A DNA stretch of 64,000 nt from Photorhabdus asymbiotica (GCF_003634575.1 NZ_RBLJ01000002.1:62001-126000), one strand, 5' to 3'; shown: positions 48,192 to 59,598, counted from the stretch's first letter. The notes: a model not told the origin generated them from the sequence alone. Made by a program: numbers and translations.

Positions 48192-49475
48192 TTAGTTATA
48201 AGCACTCTCACCGTGAGCATTTATATCCAAACCTTCTCTTTCTGTTTCAACAGTAACCCGCAGCCCTACCAATAGAGCTGCTATTTTGAAAGCAATAAAC
48301 GCAACAACTATTGACCAAACAACACAAACTAATATGCTGAAAGCTTGGATACTAACTTGCTCCAACATAGTTACCCCGTCAGAATAACCGGTCCCTCCCA
48401 GTGATTTAGCTGTAAAAACTCCAGTCAAAAGGCAACCAACTATCCCACATACGCCATGTATACCAAATACATCACACACATCATCAGCACGTAACCACTT
48501 TTTCAGGATAACTACTCCCCAAAGCCCTGCAAAACCTGCTATCAGGCCAATGATAAGGGCACCACCGACACCAACCGTTCCCGCAGCTGGTGTAACACCA
48601 ACCAATCCAGCAATGCAACCTGAACAAGCACCTAAAAGTGACGGCCTATTACGGAAGAACCATTCAGCAAAAACCCACGACAGAACAGCCGCCGCCGTCG
48701 CCACAACTGTATTCAAAAATGCCAAAGCAGCTATCTCATTAGCTTCACCAGCAGAGCCAGCATTAAAACCAAACCAACCAATATAAAGTACAGCTGTACC
48801 AATGAAAACCATTGGCAAATTATGTGGCTTGAATGCTTCTTTCCCAAAACCAATACGTTTTCCTAACAAGTACGCCCCCACCAATCCAGCTACAGCCGCG
48901 TTAATATGTACAACCGTACCACCAGCAAAATCCAGCGCTCCATCTTGTGAAAGCACACCACCTCCCCAAACCATATGAACCATAGGCAGATAAGAAAATG
49001 TTAGCCATAGCACACTGAAAATTAATAAAGCCGGAAAGCGGATACGCTCTCCCAAGGCACCAATAATCAAGGCGACTGTAATACAAGCGAAAGACCCTTG
49101 AAATGCTATATGAATTAATTGATAAAAACTGCCACTTAAATCAGTCAGTACCAAATTCTTCAACATCATCTGACTAAAGCTACCGAAAAAACCATTTCCC
49201 GGTTCAAAAGCCAAGCTGTAGCCATAAATTACCCACAACACACATACCAGAGCAAAGCTCACCATAACCTGAGCCATCAGAGATAAAACGTTTTTGCTCC
49301 GCAGCAACCCTCCATAAAACAGAGCAATTCCCGGAATTGTCATAAACAAAACAAGTGCTGTACAAATCATCATAAAGGCATTATCTGCTTTATCGGCAAC
49401 ACCTTCTGCCGCTTGAGATAATGATGGTAAACAACTGGCCGCAACACCGGCAGCCACAGAGAATTGTCTTTTCAT
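48192..49475 (-). CDS. amtB: Ammonium transporter AmtB
   Basis: 427 residues with a signal-like N-terminus and 11 membrane helices. ADKADNAFMMICTALVLFMTIPG and GGTVVHINAAVAGLVGAYLLGKR (pore His) are as in E. coli; the C-terminal tail EREGLDINAHGESAYN is the GlnK-docking site. The start was set at ATG 49475 by alignment; the frame runs on into glnK without meaning. Co-transcribed with glnK, 22-bp gap. Confidence 0.96.
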   Translation of the reverse strand: MKRQFSVAAGVAASCLPSLSQAAEGVADKADNAFMMICTALVLFMTIPGIALFYGGLLRSKNVLSLMAQVMVSFALVCVLWVIYGYSLAFEPGNGFFGSFSQMMLKNLVLTDLSGSFYQLIHIAFQGSFACITVALIIGALGERIRFPALLIFSVLWLTFSYLPMVHMVWGGGVLSQDGALDFAGGTVVHINAAVAGLVGAYLLGKRIGFGKEAFKPHNLPMVFIGTAVLYIGWFGFNAGSAGEANEIAALAFLNTVVATAAAVLSWVFAEWFFRNRPSLLGACSGCIAGLVGVTPAAGTVGVGGALIIGLIAGFAGLWGVVILKKWLRADDVCDVFGIHGVCGIVGCLLTGVFTAKSLGGTGYSDGVTMLEQVSIQAFSILVCVVWSIVVAFIAFKIAALLVGLRVTVETEREGLDINAHGESAYN

Positions 49476-49497
49476 ATATATTGTCTCTATCAGTGAC

Positions 49498-49836
49498 TTA
49501 CAGCGCCGCATCATTAGTTTCGCCTGTTCTGATACGAATAGCCTGTTGTAATTCGGTAACAAAAATTTTACCGTCTCCAACTTTTCCAGTGAAAGCTGAT
49601 TGCTGAATAGCATGAATTACCTCCTCAACTAATTCATCTGCAACAGCGATATCGATCTTTACTTTAGGTAAAAAATTGACGTTGTATTCAGCTCCACGAT
49701 AAAGCTCTGCATGTCCTTTCTGACGACCAAATCCTTTTACTTCTGTTATCGTCAGTCCCTGGACGCCAAGAAGGGAAAGAGCCTCTCTTATATCCTCTAG
49801 TTTGAATGGTTTTACAATGGTCGTAATGAGCTTCAT
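49498..49836 (-). CDS. glnK: Nitrogen regulatory PII protein GlnK
   Basis: 112 residues, the standard PII length. Tyr51 in the T-loop (RGAEYNVNF) is the uridylylation site. GlnK blocks AmtB when nitrogen is plentiful and binds ATP/ADP and 2-oxoglutarate. ATG 49836 has AGGGG upstream. A sigma-54 promoter lies about 45-60 bp upstream. Confidence 0.97.
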   Translation of the reverse strand: MKLITTIVKPFKLEDIREALSLLGVQGLTITEVKGFGRQKGHAELYRGAEYNVNFLPKVKIDIAVADELVEEVIHAIQQSAFTGKVGDGKIFVTELQQAIRIRTGETNDAAL

Positions 49837-49880
49837 ATATACCCCTACCACTAAGTTATTGTGTTTGCAATTAATGCAAT

Positions 49881-49896
49881 AGCAAGGGGTGTGCCA
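49881..49896 (-). promoter_or_regulatory. Sigma-54 promoter of glnK-amtB
   Basis: Minus strand TGGCACACCCCTTGCT matches the -24/-12 consensus TGGCAC-N5-TTGCW with the correct GG-N10-GC spacing. Expression should depend on RpoN and NtrC under nitrogen limitation. I did not find clear NtrC sites upstream. Confidence 0.88.
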
Positions 49897-50015
49897 GCAA
49901 TTAAAAACATATAAAAATCAAATAATAATAAAGAAAATAAAACTACGAGGAGAAGAAAGAAGGGAGAACAACGAATATACTCTCCCATTAGCGCACAAAA
50001 TTAGTGCAAGGCAAA

Positions 50016-51800
50016 TTAAATCAATATTTCTTTCTCAGAAATTGTCCCGCATTCGCTTAATGTCTCCCCCACTCGTTGTAACTGATACATCTGGTAATAA
50101 CGTCCACGCTTCGCCAATAACTGCTGATGGTGTCCCTGTTCAATAACTGCACCACGATGCAGCACCAGAATAGTATCGGCCTCTACAATAGTGGACAGAC
50201 GATGAGCAATAACAATCAAAGTTGTTTGCTGACGAATTAATCTCAGCGCCTGTTGTATTGCTTGTTCTGTACCAGAATCGATATTTGCTGTCGCCTCATC
50301 AAGGATTAAAATCTGCGGTGTTTGCACTAACACTCTCGCCATAGCAAGCAGTTGCTTTTGCCCAGCTGACAACGTATTACCCTGTTCTCCCAGGATAGTA
50401 TGGAGGCCATCAGGCAATGAGCGGACTAATTCAGCTAACTGCACTGTTTCCAGTACCTGCCAAACTTTCTCTTCTGAGATATTCCTACCAAGGGTAATAT
50501 TGCCAAAGAAAGAATCAGCAAGAACAGCCGGGTCCTGCTGAACTATTGCCACACCATTACGTAATACTGAATGAGACAAGGATGATACAGACCGCCCATC
50601 AAGGTAAATTTCCCCTTTCTGCCACGGGTAATATCCCATCAGCAAATTTGCCAACGTACTTTTACCGCTGCCGGTATGCCCAACCAAAGCAACAAAACCG
50701 AGAGCCGGAATCTGCACATTGATATCTTGTAAAACCACTTTGTCATCTCGGTAAGAAAAACTAACATTTTCTATTTCAATCCGACCGCTAGATAACGGCT
50801 GACTATCTATGCCATAACCTTGCTGAGGGCTATCCATCAACTCAAATATCCTCTCACCAGAAACTACAGCTTGTTGCAAGATCGATTGCTGAGAAGTCAA
50901 TTCAATCAGTGGTTCATTCAACCGACCTAAGTAATTAATGAAAGCATACAATACCCCAACACCAATTACTCCTGACCCACTGAACCCAAACAGCACAAGA
51001 AGGCCACATAGCACCATAGCCGATAACAAACTCAGCAATGGCCTTAATAAAAGCCCATCCAATCGCAGCGCCTGCATTCTCGCTTTATAATGAGCACGGT
51101 TGGTCAATAATATACGCTCACCAAAACGGGCCTGTTGTCTGAACTGCTGAACAACATGCATTCCATTGATGATCTCATTAAAATCATCATTAATATCGGC
51201 AAGATAACTACGCACCCTCCGGACAATCGGTGTACTCAGGTGCTGATATATCGCCATGACAATTAACACAGCAGGAAAAATAAGAATGGCAATCAGTGCC
51301 ATACGCCATTCCAACATAAACATAGCAATCAGCATCGCGCCAATTAATGCTATGCTACGGAATACCGCAGGAACCACATTGACATAAAGATCTTTAATAA
51401 CTTCAGTATCGTTCGTTACGCGGGAAATCAATTGCCCAACAGGTTGATTATCAAAAGCACTTAGAGGCTGACGCAATGCTGCATTCATCACATCAGTACG
51501 AAGTTGTTGCACTATATCAACTGACACTTGATTAAACAATAAAGCCTGAAAATAGTGCAATGCCGCTGTAATTAATTGCAAAACAACAAAAGTTATAGCT
51601 AGTCCTGTAACCACTCCAACAGGCATATTACCCGTCTCAACCATATTATCGATAAAGTAACTAATTAAAACCGGGCCGCTTACTTCTGCAATGGCAGCAC
51701 CCCACAGCATCAGTATTGCCACCCCCAATGGTTTACGATAATTTTTTCCATAAATTAACAAACGTTTCAGAGATGGCCACAATTGACGAGCCTTAGTCAT
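50016..51800 (-). CDS. mdlB: ABC exporter half-subunit MdlB
   Basis: 594 residues. Six-helix membrane domain followed by an ATPase: Walker [17 protein letters not shown], signature [13 protein letters not shown], Walker [14 protein letters not shown]-loop IVIAHRLST. Pairs with MdlA to form a heterodimeric exporter of unknown substrate. Its start overlaps the mdlA end by 8 bp. Confidence 0.95.
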   Translation of the reverse strand: MTKARQLWPSLKRLLIYGKNYRKPLGVAILMLWGAAIAEVSGPVLISYFIDNMVETGNMPVGVVTGLAITFVVLQLITAALHYFQALLFNQVSVDIVQQLRTDVMNAALRQPLSAFDNQPVGQLISRVTNDTEVIKDLYVNVVPAVFRSIALIGAMLIAMFMLEWRMALIAILIFPAVLIVMAIYQHLSTPIVRRVRSYLADINDDFNEIINGMHVVQQFRQQARFGERILLTNRAHYKARMQALRLDGLLLRPLLSLLSAMVLCGLLVLFGFSGSGVIGVGVLYAFINYLGRLNEPLIELTSQQSILQQAVVSGERIFELMDSPQQGYGIDSQPLSSGRIEIENVSFSYRDDKVVLQDINVQIPALGFVALVGHTGSGKSTLANLLMGYYPWQKGEIYLDGRSVSSLSHSVLRNGVAIVQQDPAVLADSFFGNITLGRNISEEKVWQVLETVQLAELVRSLPDGLHTILGEQGNTLSAGQKQLLAMARVLVQTPQILILDEATANIDSGTEQAIQQALRLIRQQTTLIVIAHRLSTIVEADTILVLHRGAVIEQGHHQQLLAKRGRYYQMYQLQRVGETLSECGTISEKEILI

Positions 51801-53565
51801 CTTTATTTCCTTCTGTTATTCCTTCCTCGTTATCCAGTGCTGCTTCAAGTTGCTGATAATGATACATATCACGATACCATCCTGGCTGTTCCACCAATTT
51901 CTGATGTCGCCCTTGATGTATAATAGAACCCTGCTGCATCACCAAAATATTATCTGCATCCGTTAATGCAGACAGACGGTGAGCACTGATAATAACAGTG
52001 CGTTGTTGTCTCCATTGACTGAGGTTTCGCAAAATATTGTACTCAGTTTGCCCATCAACTGCAGATAAAGAGTCATCCAGAATTAAAATCTCTGCATCTA
52101 AAAGTAAAGCCCTGGCAATAGAGATGCGTTGTTTCTGTCCACCAGATAACATCACTCCACGCTCCCCCACTTCCGTCTGATACCCTTCAGGTAAACGAAG
52201 AATATCTTCATGGACATTGGCAAGACGGGCAACTTCTTCGATCTGTTCCTGTGTTGCATCTGGACATCCCAAAGCAATATTCCCAGCAACTGTATCTGAA
52301 AATAGAAAAGGTGTTTGATTAACAACAGCAAATCGTGCTCGCCACTCATCTAACCGGATATCAGCAATTCTCATCGACTGGAAAAGAATTTCTCCATCAG
52401 TTACATCAAACTGTCTCTGTATCAGTGCAAGTAGTGTGCTCTTACCTGAACCGGTTGGACCGCAAATCCCCAGTAACTGCCCAGGAGATAACCAGAAATT
52501 AATCTGACTCAGAACAGTTTTGTCACTTTGCGGATAATTAAACGCTTTGATATCCACATTCAAAGTACTACGCTCAAGCGATAAATGACGGGTACCATCC
52601 TCAATGACTGGAGGTTCTTGCAACAAACTACGGATACGGCTGTATGCAGCACTTCCCCGCTCAACGATATTAAACATCCATGCCAACGCCAACATTGGCC
52701 AAATCATCAGGCCAAGATACATCACGAAGCTAGTGAGTTCACCAAGTGTCAAAACACCATTCAACACCATCCAGCTACCACCACCTATAGCCAAAAAATT
52801 TGACATACCGATCGCAATAAAAATTGTCGGATCAAATCGGGCATCCACTTTGGCAACATACATATTCTTACGACCAGCTTCTACAGCAACCCGTTCAAAC
52901 TGATTTGATTGCAGATCTTCAAGACCAAATGCCTTGATCATTCGAATACTGGTCAAACTTTCTTGAGCTTGGTTATTCAGAGCAGAAAATGCACCTTGGG
53001 CAGACTTAAAACGGCTATGAAGCTGATCACCATATCGTTTAATGATAATTGCCATAATAGGCATGGGTAACAGAGACAGTAGGGTTAATTGCCAACTAAT
53101 TTGTACACTCATCATAATCAACACTGCACAACCCATAACCAACGAGTCAACTAAAGTAAGCACACCCTCACCCGCCGCAAATACCACACGATCTACATCA
53201 TTAGTGGCACGGGCCATCAAATCCCCCGTGCGGTGTCGCAAGTAAAATTCGGGGTTTTGGCAACTAAGTTGCCGATAAAAATTATTACGTAATTTAATCG
53301 CTAATTGATATGACGCGCCAAACAACCATAAGCGCCATATATAACGCAGAATATAAACAATCAATGCAATGACCAACATAACACCAATCCACACCATCAA
53401 TTGGTAAGATGACATAGATTTGGTACTAATACCGTCAACAATTACACCTACTAGATATGGTGGAATTAGTAGCAGAATAGAGATGATAATAAGCAGAGTC
53501 ACTGCGCCAAGATAGCGACGCCACTCACTGCGGAAGTACCAACTTAATTGAGAAAACAATCTCAC
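51793..53565 (-). CDS. mdlA: ABC exporter half-subunit MdlA
   Basis: 590 residues. Membrane domain with six helices, then ATPase motifs [42 protein letters not shown] and [10 protein letters not shown]. The Asp after the Walker B motif, where Glu is usual, marks the degenerate site common in heterodimeric exporters. First gene of mdlA-mdlB, downstream of decR on the same strand. Confidence 0.95.
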   Translation of the reverse strand: MRLFSQLSWYFRSEWRRYLGAVTLLIIISILLLIPPYLVGVIVDGISTKSMSSYQLMVWIGVMLVIALIVYILRYIWRLWLFGASYQLAIKLRNNFYRQLSCQNPEFYLRHRTGDLMARATNDVDRVVFAAGEGVLTLVDSLVMGCAVLIMMSVQISWQLTLLSLLPMPIMAIIIKRYGDQLHSRFKSAQGAFSALNNQAQESLTSIRMIKAFGLEDLQSNQFERVAVEAGRKNMYVAKVDARFDPTIFIAIGMSNFLAIGGGSWMVLNGVLTLGELTSFVMYLGLMIWPMLALAWMFNIVERGSAAYSRIRSLLQEPPVIEDGTRHLSLERSTLNVDIKAFNYPQSDKTVLSQINFWLSPGQLLGICGPTGSGKSTLLALIQRQFDVTDGEILFQSMRIADIRLDEWRARFAVVNQTPFLFSDTVAGNIALGCPDATQEQIEEVARLANVHEDILRLPEGYQTEVGERGVMLSGGQKQRISIARALLLDAEILILDDSLSAVDGQTEYNILRNLSQWRQQRTVIISAHRLSALTDADNILVMQQGSIIHQGRHQKLVEQPGWYRDMYHYQQLEAALDNEEGITEGNKDD

Positions 53566-53645
53566 ACGTGTATATCCCGAAATAGATAGTATAAATATTG
53601 AATAACATTCTGAATAATTGAACTAATTTACTGAATAACAATTAG

Positions 53646-54107
53646 TTATTCTGGTATCGGTAATGCAGTAGTATATTTGATTTTTTCCATCGCAAAGCTA
53701 GATGTAACATCAATCAACCCAGGAATACCGTTAACCATACGCTTATAGAACAGATCATAACTTTTCATATCCACAACTTCTACATGCATTAGATAATCAC
53801 ATTCACCAGCCATACGGTAAAAAGCTAAAACTTCTGGCATTTGTTTTATAAATGCAACAAATTGCTCGTACCAACTACTGTTATGCTGCTGCGTTCTTAT
53901 CATCACAATCACTGTCAATCCCAATCCTAACTTTTCACTATCAAGCAAAGCAACTTTACCAACAATATATCCTTCATCTTCAAGTCGTTTTAGCCGCTTC
54001 CAACAAGGTGTAGAGGTAAGATTAACAGCTTCCGCCAATGCATTCAGAGACAGACTACAATCTTTCTGTAATAAATTAAGCAATTTGCGGTCTGTTTTAT
54101 CTAACAT
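53646..54107 (-). CDS. decR: Lrp/AsnC-family cysteine-responsive regulator DecR
   Basis: 153 residues, strongly like E. coli DecR/YbaO (MLDKxDRKLLxLLQ; [17 protein letters not shown] helix-turn-helix; [16 protein letters not shown] end). It senses cysteine and activates desulfhydrase genes. ATG 54107 has AGAGG at five bases. It is divergent from the cysteine desulfhydrase gene, its probable target, with a 126-bp AT-rich gap. Confidence 0.93.
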   Translation of the reverse strand: MLDKTDRKLLNLLQKDCSLSLNALAEAVNLTSTPCWKRLKRLEDEGYIVGKVALLDSEKLGLGLTVIVMIRTQQHNSSWYEQFVAFIKQMPEVLAFYRMAGECDYLMHVEVVDMKSYDLFYKRMVNGIPGLIDVTSSFAMEKIKYTTALPIPE

Positions 54108-54233
54108 ATCCACCTCTTATAGAAAATTTTTCCATAAAAAACCCATACATTAAGAAAAATAACAATCCATTTCTCCCAGTATAAAGTTAATCTATTCATC
54201 ATCAATTATATTCTAATCAAGAGTTAGTAATCT

Positions 54234-55286
54234 ATGTCACACTGCTGGACTACCAAAGCAATCAAAGAGATTCAGGCAGACTATCAACGCAGTTCTGATA
54301 CTCATCTTATCCGTCTTAATTTACCAACTTTTCCCGGTATCCATTTATATCTGAAAGATGAAAGTACTCACCCGACTGGTAGTCTGAAACACCGGCTTGC
54401 CCGTTCCTTATTCCTTTATGCACTCAGCAATGGTTGGATTAAGGAAGGCACTCCAATTATTGAGTCCTCATCTGGTAGTACCGCTGTATCTGAAGCCTAT
54501 TTTGCCCGTCTACTTGGATTACCTTTTATTGCTGTTATGCCGTCATATACTGCAAAACGTAAAATTCAGGAAATTGAGTTTTATGGCGGTAAATGCCATT
54601 TTGTCGACCATTCAGCACAAATTTATGCTGAATCAGAGCGACTAGCGAAAGAGCTAAACGGTCATTATATGGATCAATTTACTTATGCCGAGCGTGCAAC
54701 AGACTGGCGAGGTAATAACAATATTGCTGAAAGTATTTTCCGCCAGATGCAAATGGAACCATTTCCTGAACCAGATTACATCGTTATGAGTGCTGGCACT
54801 GGTGGTACTTCTGCAACTTTAGGACGCTATATCCGTTATCAAGGACACAACACCAAACTGATCGTCGTTGATCCGGAAAATTCCGTATTTTATGACTGTT
54901 ACCGTCAAAATTGTTGTGACATCGTTAGCAATTGTAGCAGCAAAATTGAGGGTATTGGCCGTCCTCGGGCAGAGCCTTCTTTTATTCCCTCAGTTATCGA
55001 TGACATGATACAAGTACCAGATTGCGCTAGCGTCGCAACGATCTATTGGCTAGAAAAATTACTGGGTAGAAAAGTTGGGGCATCCACAGGGACCAATATC
55101 TGGGGAGCACTCCTGCTCGCTAACCAAATGCATGAACGTGGAGAACAGGGATCGATAGTAACTTTACTGTGTGATAGTGGTGAACGCTACCTTGATACTT
55201 ATTACAACCCAGACTGGGTAAAAAACAATATCGGCGATATCTCGCTTTACCTCAAGCAACTACCCAACCTCTGTAGTTATAAGTAA
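54234..55286 (+). CDS. cdsH: PLP-dependent cysteine desulfhydrase, CdsH type
   Basis: 350 residues, fold type II PLP enzyme of the cysteine synthase family. Schiff-base Lys in [13 protein letters not shown], substrate loop [12 protein letters not shown], phosphate-binding [11 protein letters not shown] and the C-terminal [12 protein letters not shown]. The divergent pairing with decR is the one described for Salmonella CdsH, which splits cysteine into pyruvate, ammonia and sulfide to relieve cysteine toxicity. A cysteine synthase role is less likely given the context. Confidence 0.85.
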   Translation: MSHCWTTKAIKEIQADYQRSSDTHLIRLNLPTFPGIHLYLKDESTHPTGSLKHRLARSLFLYALSNGWIKEGTPIIESSSGSTAVSEAYFARLLGLPFIAVMPSYTAKRKIQEIEFYGGKCHFVDHSAQIYAESERLAKELNGHYMDQFTYAERATDWRGNNNIAESIFRQMQMEPFPEPDYIVMSAGTGGTSATLGRYIRYQGHNTKLIVVDPENSVFYDCYRQNCCDIVSNCSSKIEGIGRPRAEPSFIPSVIDDMIQVPDCASVATIYWLEKLLGRKVGASTGTNIWGALLLANQMHERGEQGSIVTLLCDSGERYLDTYYNPDWVKNNIGDISLYLKQLPNLCSYK

Positions 55287-55318
55287 CATAACCGTTTTAT
55301 TCCAATGAGGATATTACA

Positions 55319-56017
55319 ATGAGACGAGCTGTTGTTGTATTCAGTGGTGGGCAAGATTCCACCACATGCCTGATTCAGGCAATTAATCAATATGATGAAG
55401 TGCACTGTATCACTTTTGATTATGGACAGCGCCATTGTGCTGAAATCGATGTTGCACGTAATATCAGCCGTTCTCTTGGTGTTGTTGCACATAAAGTTCT
55501 GGATATCACATTGCTTAACGAACTTGCTCTTAGCAGCCTGACTCGTAATAACATCCCTATCCCCAACTACAATGAAAGTGAAAAAAGTACCATACCCAAC
55601 ACATTCGTCCCCGGGCGCAATATTTTATTCCTAACTCTGGCTGCTATATATGCTTATCAAGTTGAAGCTGAAACAGTCATTACCGGCGTATGCGAAACTG
55701 ATTTTTCTGGCTACCCTGATTGCCGTGATGAATTTGTCAAAGCTATGAATAAAGCTGTAAGTCTTGGCATTGCCCGTGATATCCGTTTTGAAACTCCATT
55801 GATGTGGCTCAACAAAGCTGAAACTTGGGCGTTGTCTGACTACTATCAGCATTTAGACTTCGTTCGTAGCCAGACACTAACTTGTTACAATGGCATTCAA
55901 GGTAACGGTTGTGGTACATGTGCTGCTTGCCACCTCAGAACTAGCGGACTAGAACAATATCTGGATGCGCCTGAAAAAATAATGACTGAAATGAAAGCAA
56001 AAACACATTTAGCCTAA
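55319..56017 (+). CDS. queC: 7-cyano-7-deazaguanine synthase
   Basis: 232 residues (E. coli 231). Forms preQ0 from 7-carboxy-7-deazaguanine in queuosine tRNA modification. Seen: PP-loop [13 protein letters not shown] and the zinc cysteines [20 protein letters not shown] upstream of ATG. Convergent with fadM. Confidence 0.97.
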   Translation: MRRAVVVFSGGQDSTTCLIQAINQYDEVHCITFDYGQRHCAEIDVARNISRSLGVVAHKVLDITLLNELALSSLTRNNIPIPNYNESEKSTIPNTFVPGRNILFLTLAAIYAYQVEAETVITGVCETDFSGYPDCRDEFVKAMNKAVSLGIARDIRFETPLMWLNKAETWALSDYYQHLDFVRSQTLTCYNGIQGNGCGTCAACHLRTSGLEQYLDAPEKIMTEMKAKTHLA

Positions 56018-56024
56018 TACAAAT

Positions 56025-56053
56025 GACGATGGGAGTCTTTCACTCTCATTGTC
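56025..56053. terminator. Bidirectional terminator between queC and fadM
   Basis: A 12-bp stem with two G-U pairs (GACGATGGGAGT / ACTCTCATTGTC) and a five-base loop, followed by CTGTTTTC in the plus direction. It overlaps the last codons of fadM. Confidence 0.5.
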
Positions 56054-56453
56054 CTGTTTTCACCAAAGCTCCCATTATTTCGCGTAATTCACCTTCAATA
56101 GAGAGTGCTTTCTGCGTTTGTCTATCAATCCAAACAAACGTAGTTTTCGCATCTGCAATGAGTTGATTATCTTTTCTACGTATTATTTGCTGAGAAAATA
56201 CACCACTTCTATTTCTCAACTCCGTTAATCGGCAATCTACTTCCAATTCATCGCCAAGAACTGCCGAACTACGATAATTAATATTAATGTTGACTACCGC
56301 AAACCCAACATCATTTTTCTGTATCCATTCCACTACAGAATATTTATGCAACCATTCCCAACGAGCACTTTCCATAAATTCCAAATAGCGGGCATTGTTC
56401 ACATGTTGAAATAAATCTATATGATAGCCATGAACTTTTATAATTGAACTCAT
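56046..56453 (-). CDS. fadM: Long-chain acyl-CoA thioesterase FadM (YbaW)
   Basis: 135 residues, single hotdog fold. IKVHGYHIDLFQHVNNARYLEF contains the catalytic Asp of the 4-hydroxybenzoyl-CoA thioesterase type. In E. coli it belongs to the FadR regulon. ATG 56453 has AAGG seven bases upstream, and 19 earlier in-frame codons are not conserved. Confidence 0.92.
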   Translation of the reverse strand: MSSIIKVHGYHIDLFQHVNNARYLEFMESARWEWLHKYSVVEWIQKNDVGFAVVNININYRSSAVLGDELEVDCRLTELRNRSGVFSQQIIRRKDNQLIADAKTTFVWIDRQTQKALSIEGELREIMGALVKTGQ

Positions 56454-56609
56454 AATATTGCCTTTAATGTTAATATTACTCATCTGACCAGATTGATTTA
56501 ACAATAGCAAAACAGAAAATTGACACTAATTAAAGTCACTTATTTGTGATCTATGTCACAACATCCTCAATCACAAAGTAAATTATGACTGAGGATGCTG
56601 GATGATACA

Positions 56610-56984
56610 CTAGTAACTCAACTTACTTCTGTTCCGCTCAATGAAAACTGGCCCTATTCCCTGAACCTCCTGTAATTGTTCCACCGTAGTAAATGCACCA
56701 TGTTTTTCACGATATTCAACAATTCCCTGTGCTTTTTTTACCCCAATACCACTCAGCGCTTTTGCTAATTCTTCGGCACTTGCAGTATTAATATTCACCA
56801 TTCCCTTTTCTTCTACTTTCAAAGCATCTTGCTGCTGTAACTGCCTTTCTGATGAAGAATTGTTTGTAGCATTTACTGCTTTAGCTAATTTATCTTTTAC
56901 TGGCTCGGCAGCAACTGCAAATTGCCCTCCACATACATAAAGCAAGCTAGCGAGTAAAACAGATAAAGCTCCTGATTTTTTCAT
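56610..56984 (-). CDS. ybaV: ComEA-like helix-hairpin-helix protein (YbaV)
   Basis: 124 residues. Signal peptide (KKSGALSVLLASLLYVCGG, then AVAAE) so it is periplasmic. The C-terminal helix-hairpin-helix pair is VNINTASAEELAKAL and then GAFTTVEQLQEVQGIG. The fold binds DNA non-specifically in ComEA, but a role in DNA uptake is not shown for the enterobacterial protein. ATG 56984 has GGAGG upstream. Confidence 0.9.
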   Translation of the reverse strand: MKKSGALSVLLASLLYVCGGQFAVAAEPVKDKLAKAVNATNNSSSERQLQQQDALKVEEKGMVNINTASAEELAKALSGIGVKKAQGIVEYREKHGAFTTVEQLQEVQGIGPVFIERNRSKLSY

Positions 56985-57067
56985 ATAAATCCCTCCATGT
57001 TTTATTTGGCGCAAAGAAGATTGCCACAGATAAATTTAAGCACAATGAACAAGTATCAGATATGCGA

Positions 57068-57087
57068 AAGGCCGCGAAAGCGGCCTT
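57068..57087 (-). terminator. Intrinsic terminator of ppiD
   Basis: Perfect 8-bp stem AAGGCCGC / GCGGCCTT with a TTTC loop, 48 bp past the ppiD stop. Confidence 0.75.
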
Positions 57088-57134
57088 GATTAACAAGATA
57101 ATTACAAAGATATTTGCGATATTCCTCGCAAACT

Positions 57135-59006
57135 TTATTCGATATGACCGAACTTAACTTTGGCCTTTTCACGCAGGTTAATCAGTAAAGACTCCAGCAT
57201 AGCATTACCTATCTCATTCTGGTAACCATCAGCCATACCTTTAATTTGCTCTTCCGATATAACACCTGGAGTAACTTTATCCAGTTGGATCAGAACAATA
57301 TCATCCAGACTATTTTTCACTGAGCCATACTCTGCTTTACCTTCTTTTGGCTGTGGTAAAGCAAATACTGCATCAATCAATGCATTATTCTGAGATGTAC
57401 GTTGAATGATTTGAGACTCACCAAACTGGATGCCTGCGTCTTTCAGAACCTGTTCAGCTTTGCCCTCTTTTAAGGCAGCCAACAATCTTTCACTTTCAAC
57501 TTGAAGCTGTTTTTCAGCTTTTTGACGCTTAACAAGTTCAGTAACCTGCTTTTTAACTTGCTCAAATGGTTGTACTATTTCCGGTTTGTAGTTATCTACA
57601 CGCAGAACAAATGCACGATCACCTTCAACAGAAATCACATCAGAGTTAGCACCTGTTGGTCCTTGCACATCAACAAGATTACCTTCAAAAATTGCATGAA
57701 TAACAGGACCAAAGTTAATCTCTGCTGGCACATTATTACGATCAAACCATCCCGTTGTAACAATCTTAGTACCTGAAACTTCCTCGGCAGAAGTTAAAGA
57801 CTCATTATCGCTAGTAGCCGCGTCACTAACTTTCTGTTGCAGAGCATAAAAAGCATCTACCGCTTTTTCCTGCTTAATCGTCTTCTCAATTTCAGAGCGA
57901 ACTTCAGACAAAGGCTTGGTTATTTGAGGCTTAACATCATCCAAATGGAAAATGGCAAAACCATTAGGAACCTTAATAACGGAAGAAATTTGGCCCTTCT
58001 CTTTCAAGTTAGCTTTTTTCATCTCTTCAGGGAGAGAATCCTCTTCCATCCAGCCAATCTCACCTTTATTTTTTGCTGAAAACTTATCTGTAGATTTTTC
58101 AGCCGCCAATTTACCAAAATCAGCACCTTTATTCAGTTCATCAAGCACTATTTTGGCTTCAACTTCAGTTGCAAGCTGAACTAAACTATATTTTTTCTGC
58201 TCTGGCTGAGTATAACGCTTCAGGTTATGCTCATAGTAGGAATCAACATCAACTGATGTGACAGAAACTTTATCCATTTCATCCGCCGCATCCATTCTGA
58301 TATAGCTGATTTTTACTTCTTCAGGAGCAATAAAGCTGTTCTTATTCACATTGTAGTAATCTTGTAAATCTTTATCTGTTACTTCTTGCCGCACATGAAC
58401 TTTTTTTAGCTCCAAAGTAGCCAAACGGACAGCTCTTTGCTGTAGAAACAATTCAGCATTGAGTTTTACTTCACTAGGCAATACAATTTCGCTACCAGAA
58501 AAAGCCATAATTAATTGCTGATTAATTAAATTCTGACGCGTTTGTTCAGCCAAAATATCCGGACTCAAATTTGAACGATTCAGAAAATCCAAATATTTGT
58601 TGTTATCAAATTTACCGTTTATCTGAAAATAGGAAATATTCCGGATAGCATCCTTAACCTGCTCATCGCTAGCAGACAAACCTAGTTCTTGAGAATATTG
58701 ATCAATCAATGCATTATTAATCAGGCGCTCCAAAACCTGGCTACGAATCTGCTTCATGCTTTGTTCATTACTTGCCAACACAGAGAATTTGTCCCCTAGT
58801 TGTTCTTGTAACATGTTTCTCTCTTGCTGAAATGCCTGCTCTAATTGAGCACGACTGATAGTCTGGCCATTCACTTCGGCAGCATAACTATCAGTTCCAC
58901 TTGTCAGATAGCCCCCAACCCCTGTCAATACAAAAGACAAGATAATGAGAGCCAGCACGATTTTAAGCACAGGACTGTTTGCCGCCGTGCGTAGGTTGTC
59001 CATCAT
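57135..59006 (-). CDS. ppiD: Periplasmic chaperone PpiD
   Basis: 623 residues, equal to E. coli. N-terminal membrane anchor (VLKIVLALIILSFVLTGVGGYL), SurA-like N-terminal domain, and a parvulin-type domain near 265-360 (ATEVEAKIVLDELNKGADFG). Helps newly exported proteins at the Sec translocon. It lies between hupB and ybaV, as in E. coli. Confidence 0.96.
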   Translation of the reverse strand: MMDNLRTAANSPVLKIVLALIILSFVLTGVGGYLTSGTDSYAAEVNGQTISRAQLEQAFQQERNMLQEQLGDKFSVLASNEQSMKQIRSQVLERLINNALIDQYSQELGLSASDEQVKDAIRNISYFQINGKFDNNKYLDFLNRSNLSPDILAEQTRQNLINQQLIMAFSGSEIVLPSEVKLNAELFLQQRAVRLATLELKKVHVRQEVTDKDLQDYYNVNKNSFIAPEEVKISYIRMDAADEMDKVSVTSVDVDSYYEHNLKRYTQPEQKKYSLVQLATEVEAKIVLDELNKGADFGKLAAEKSTDKFSAKNKGEIGWMEEDSLPEEMKKANLKEKGQISSVIKVPNGFAIFHLDDVKPQITKPLSEVRSEIEKTIKQEKAVDAFYALQQKVSDAATSDNESLTSAEEVSGTKIVTTGWFDRNNVPAEINFGPVIHAIFEGNLVDVQGPTGANSDVISVEGDRAFVLRVDNYKPEIVQPFEQVKKQVTELVKRQKAEKQLQVESERLLAALKEGKAEQVLKDAGIQFGESQIIQRTSQNNALIDAVFALPQPKEGKAEYGSVKNSLDDIVLIQLDKVTPGVISEEQIKGMADGYQNEIGNAMLESLLINLREKAKVKFGHIE

Positions 59007-59072
59007 AAAGAGGCAAAACTCCGCTTTGGTGAAATTGAAACTATCATATTACGCTAATTCAAGCGTTAAGAG

Positions 59073-59103
59073 AAAAAAAGCGCACCAATCAATTGATGCG
59101 CTT
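59073..59103 (-). terminator. Intrinsic terminator of hupB
   Basis: Stem AAGCGCATC / GGTGCGCTT with AATTGATT loop, followed on the minus strand by a run of T. About 70 bp past the hupB stop. Confidence 0.75.
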
Positions 59104-59174
59104 CTATTCTAACCTACCAAATCTGTCTCGTCAGTCTGTGTTTTTGACGATAAACAAGCACTGACAAACAATAT

Positions 59175-59459
59175 TTAGTTTGTGTTACTGTTCACAGCAT
59201 CTTTCAAACTCTTACCTGGACGGAAAGCAGGTACTTTAGCCGCAGCAATTTTAAGCTCTTTACCTGTCTGAGGGTTACGACCAGTACGTGCAGAACGTTC
59301 ACGAACAGCAAAAGTACCGAACCCTACCAGAGCAACATCATCGCCATCCTTCAATGCACCCGTTACAGAAGAAATGAATGCATCTACTACACGCCCTGCA
59401 GCTGCTTTAGAAATATTAGAGTCAGCAGCAATTTTGTCGATCAGTTGTGATTTATTCAC
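59175..59459 (-). CDS. hupB: DNA-binding protein HU-beta
   Basis: 94 residues. [22 protein letters not shown] and [24 protein letters not shown] (DNA-binding arm) are typical. GTG 59459 is taken as the start because E. coli HupB also begins at a GTG before NKSQ, and GGGGA lies eight bases upstream; two ATGs just before would add five residues. The C-terminus has four extra residues (SNTN). Confidence 0.95.
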   Translation of the reverse strand: MNKSQLIDKIAADSNISKAAAGRVVDAFISSVTGALKDGDDVALVGFGTFAVRERSARTGRNPQTGKELKIAAAKVPAFRPGKSLKDAVNSNTN

Positions 59460-59598
59460 TCTTATCATCCCCATATAGTATTTTACTATCGCATCAGAAT
59501 CCTAACGGATAACCCGATAGCAGTGCCGTTATATCAATCCTTTCCGGTATTGGCAAGAAATCATAAGACAACAGACAGTTCATTCCAATCAACGATAC

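Noticed and set aside
49476-49613. 46-residue N-terminal extension of AmtB
   Set aside because: It reads through the glnK end in another frame; alignment and signal peptide place the start at 49475.
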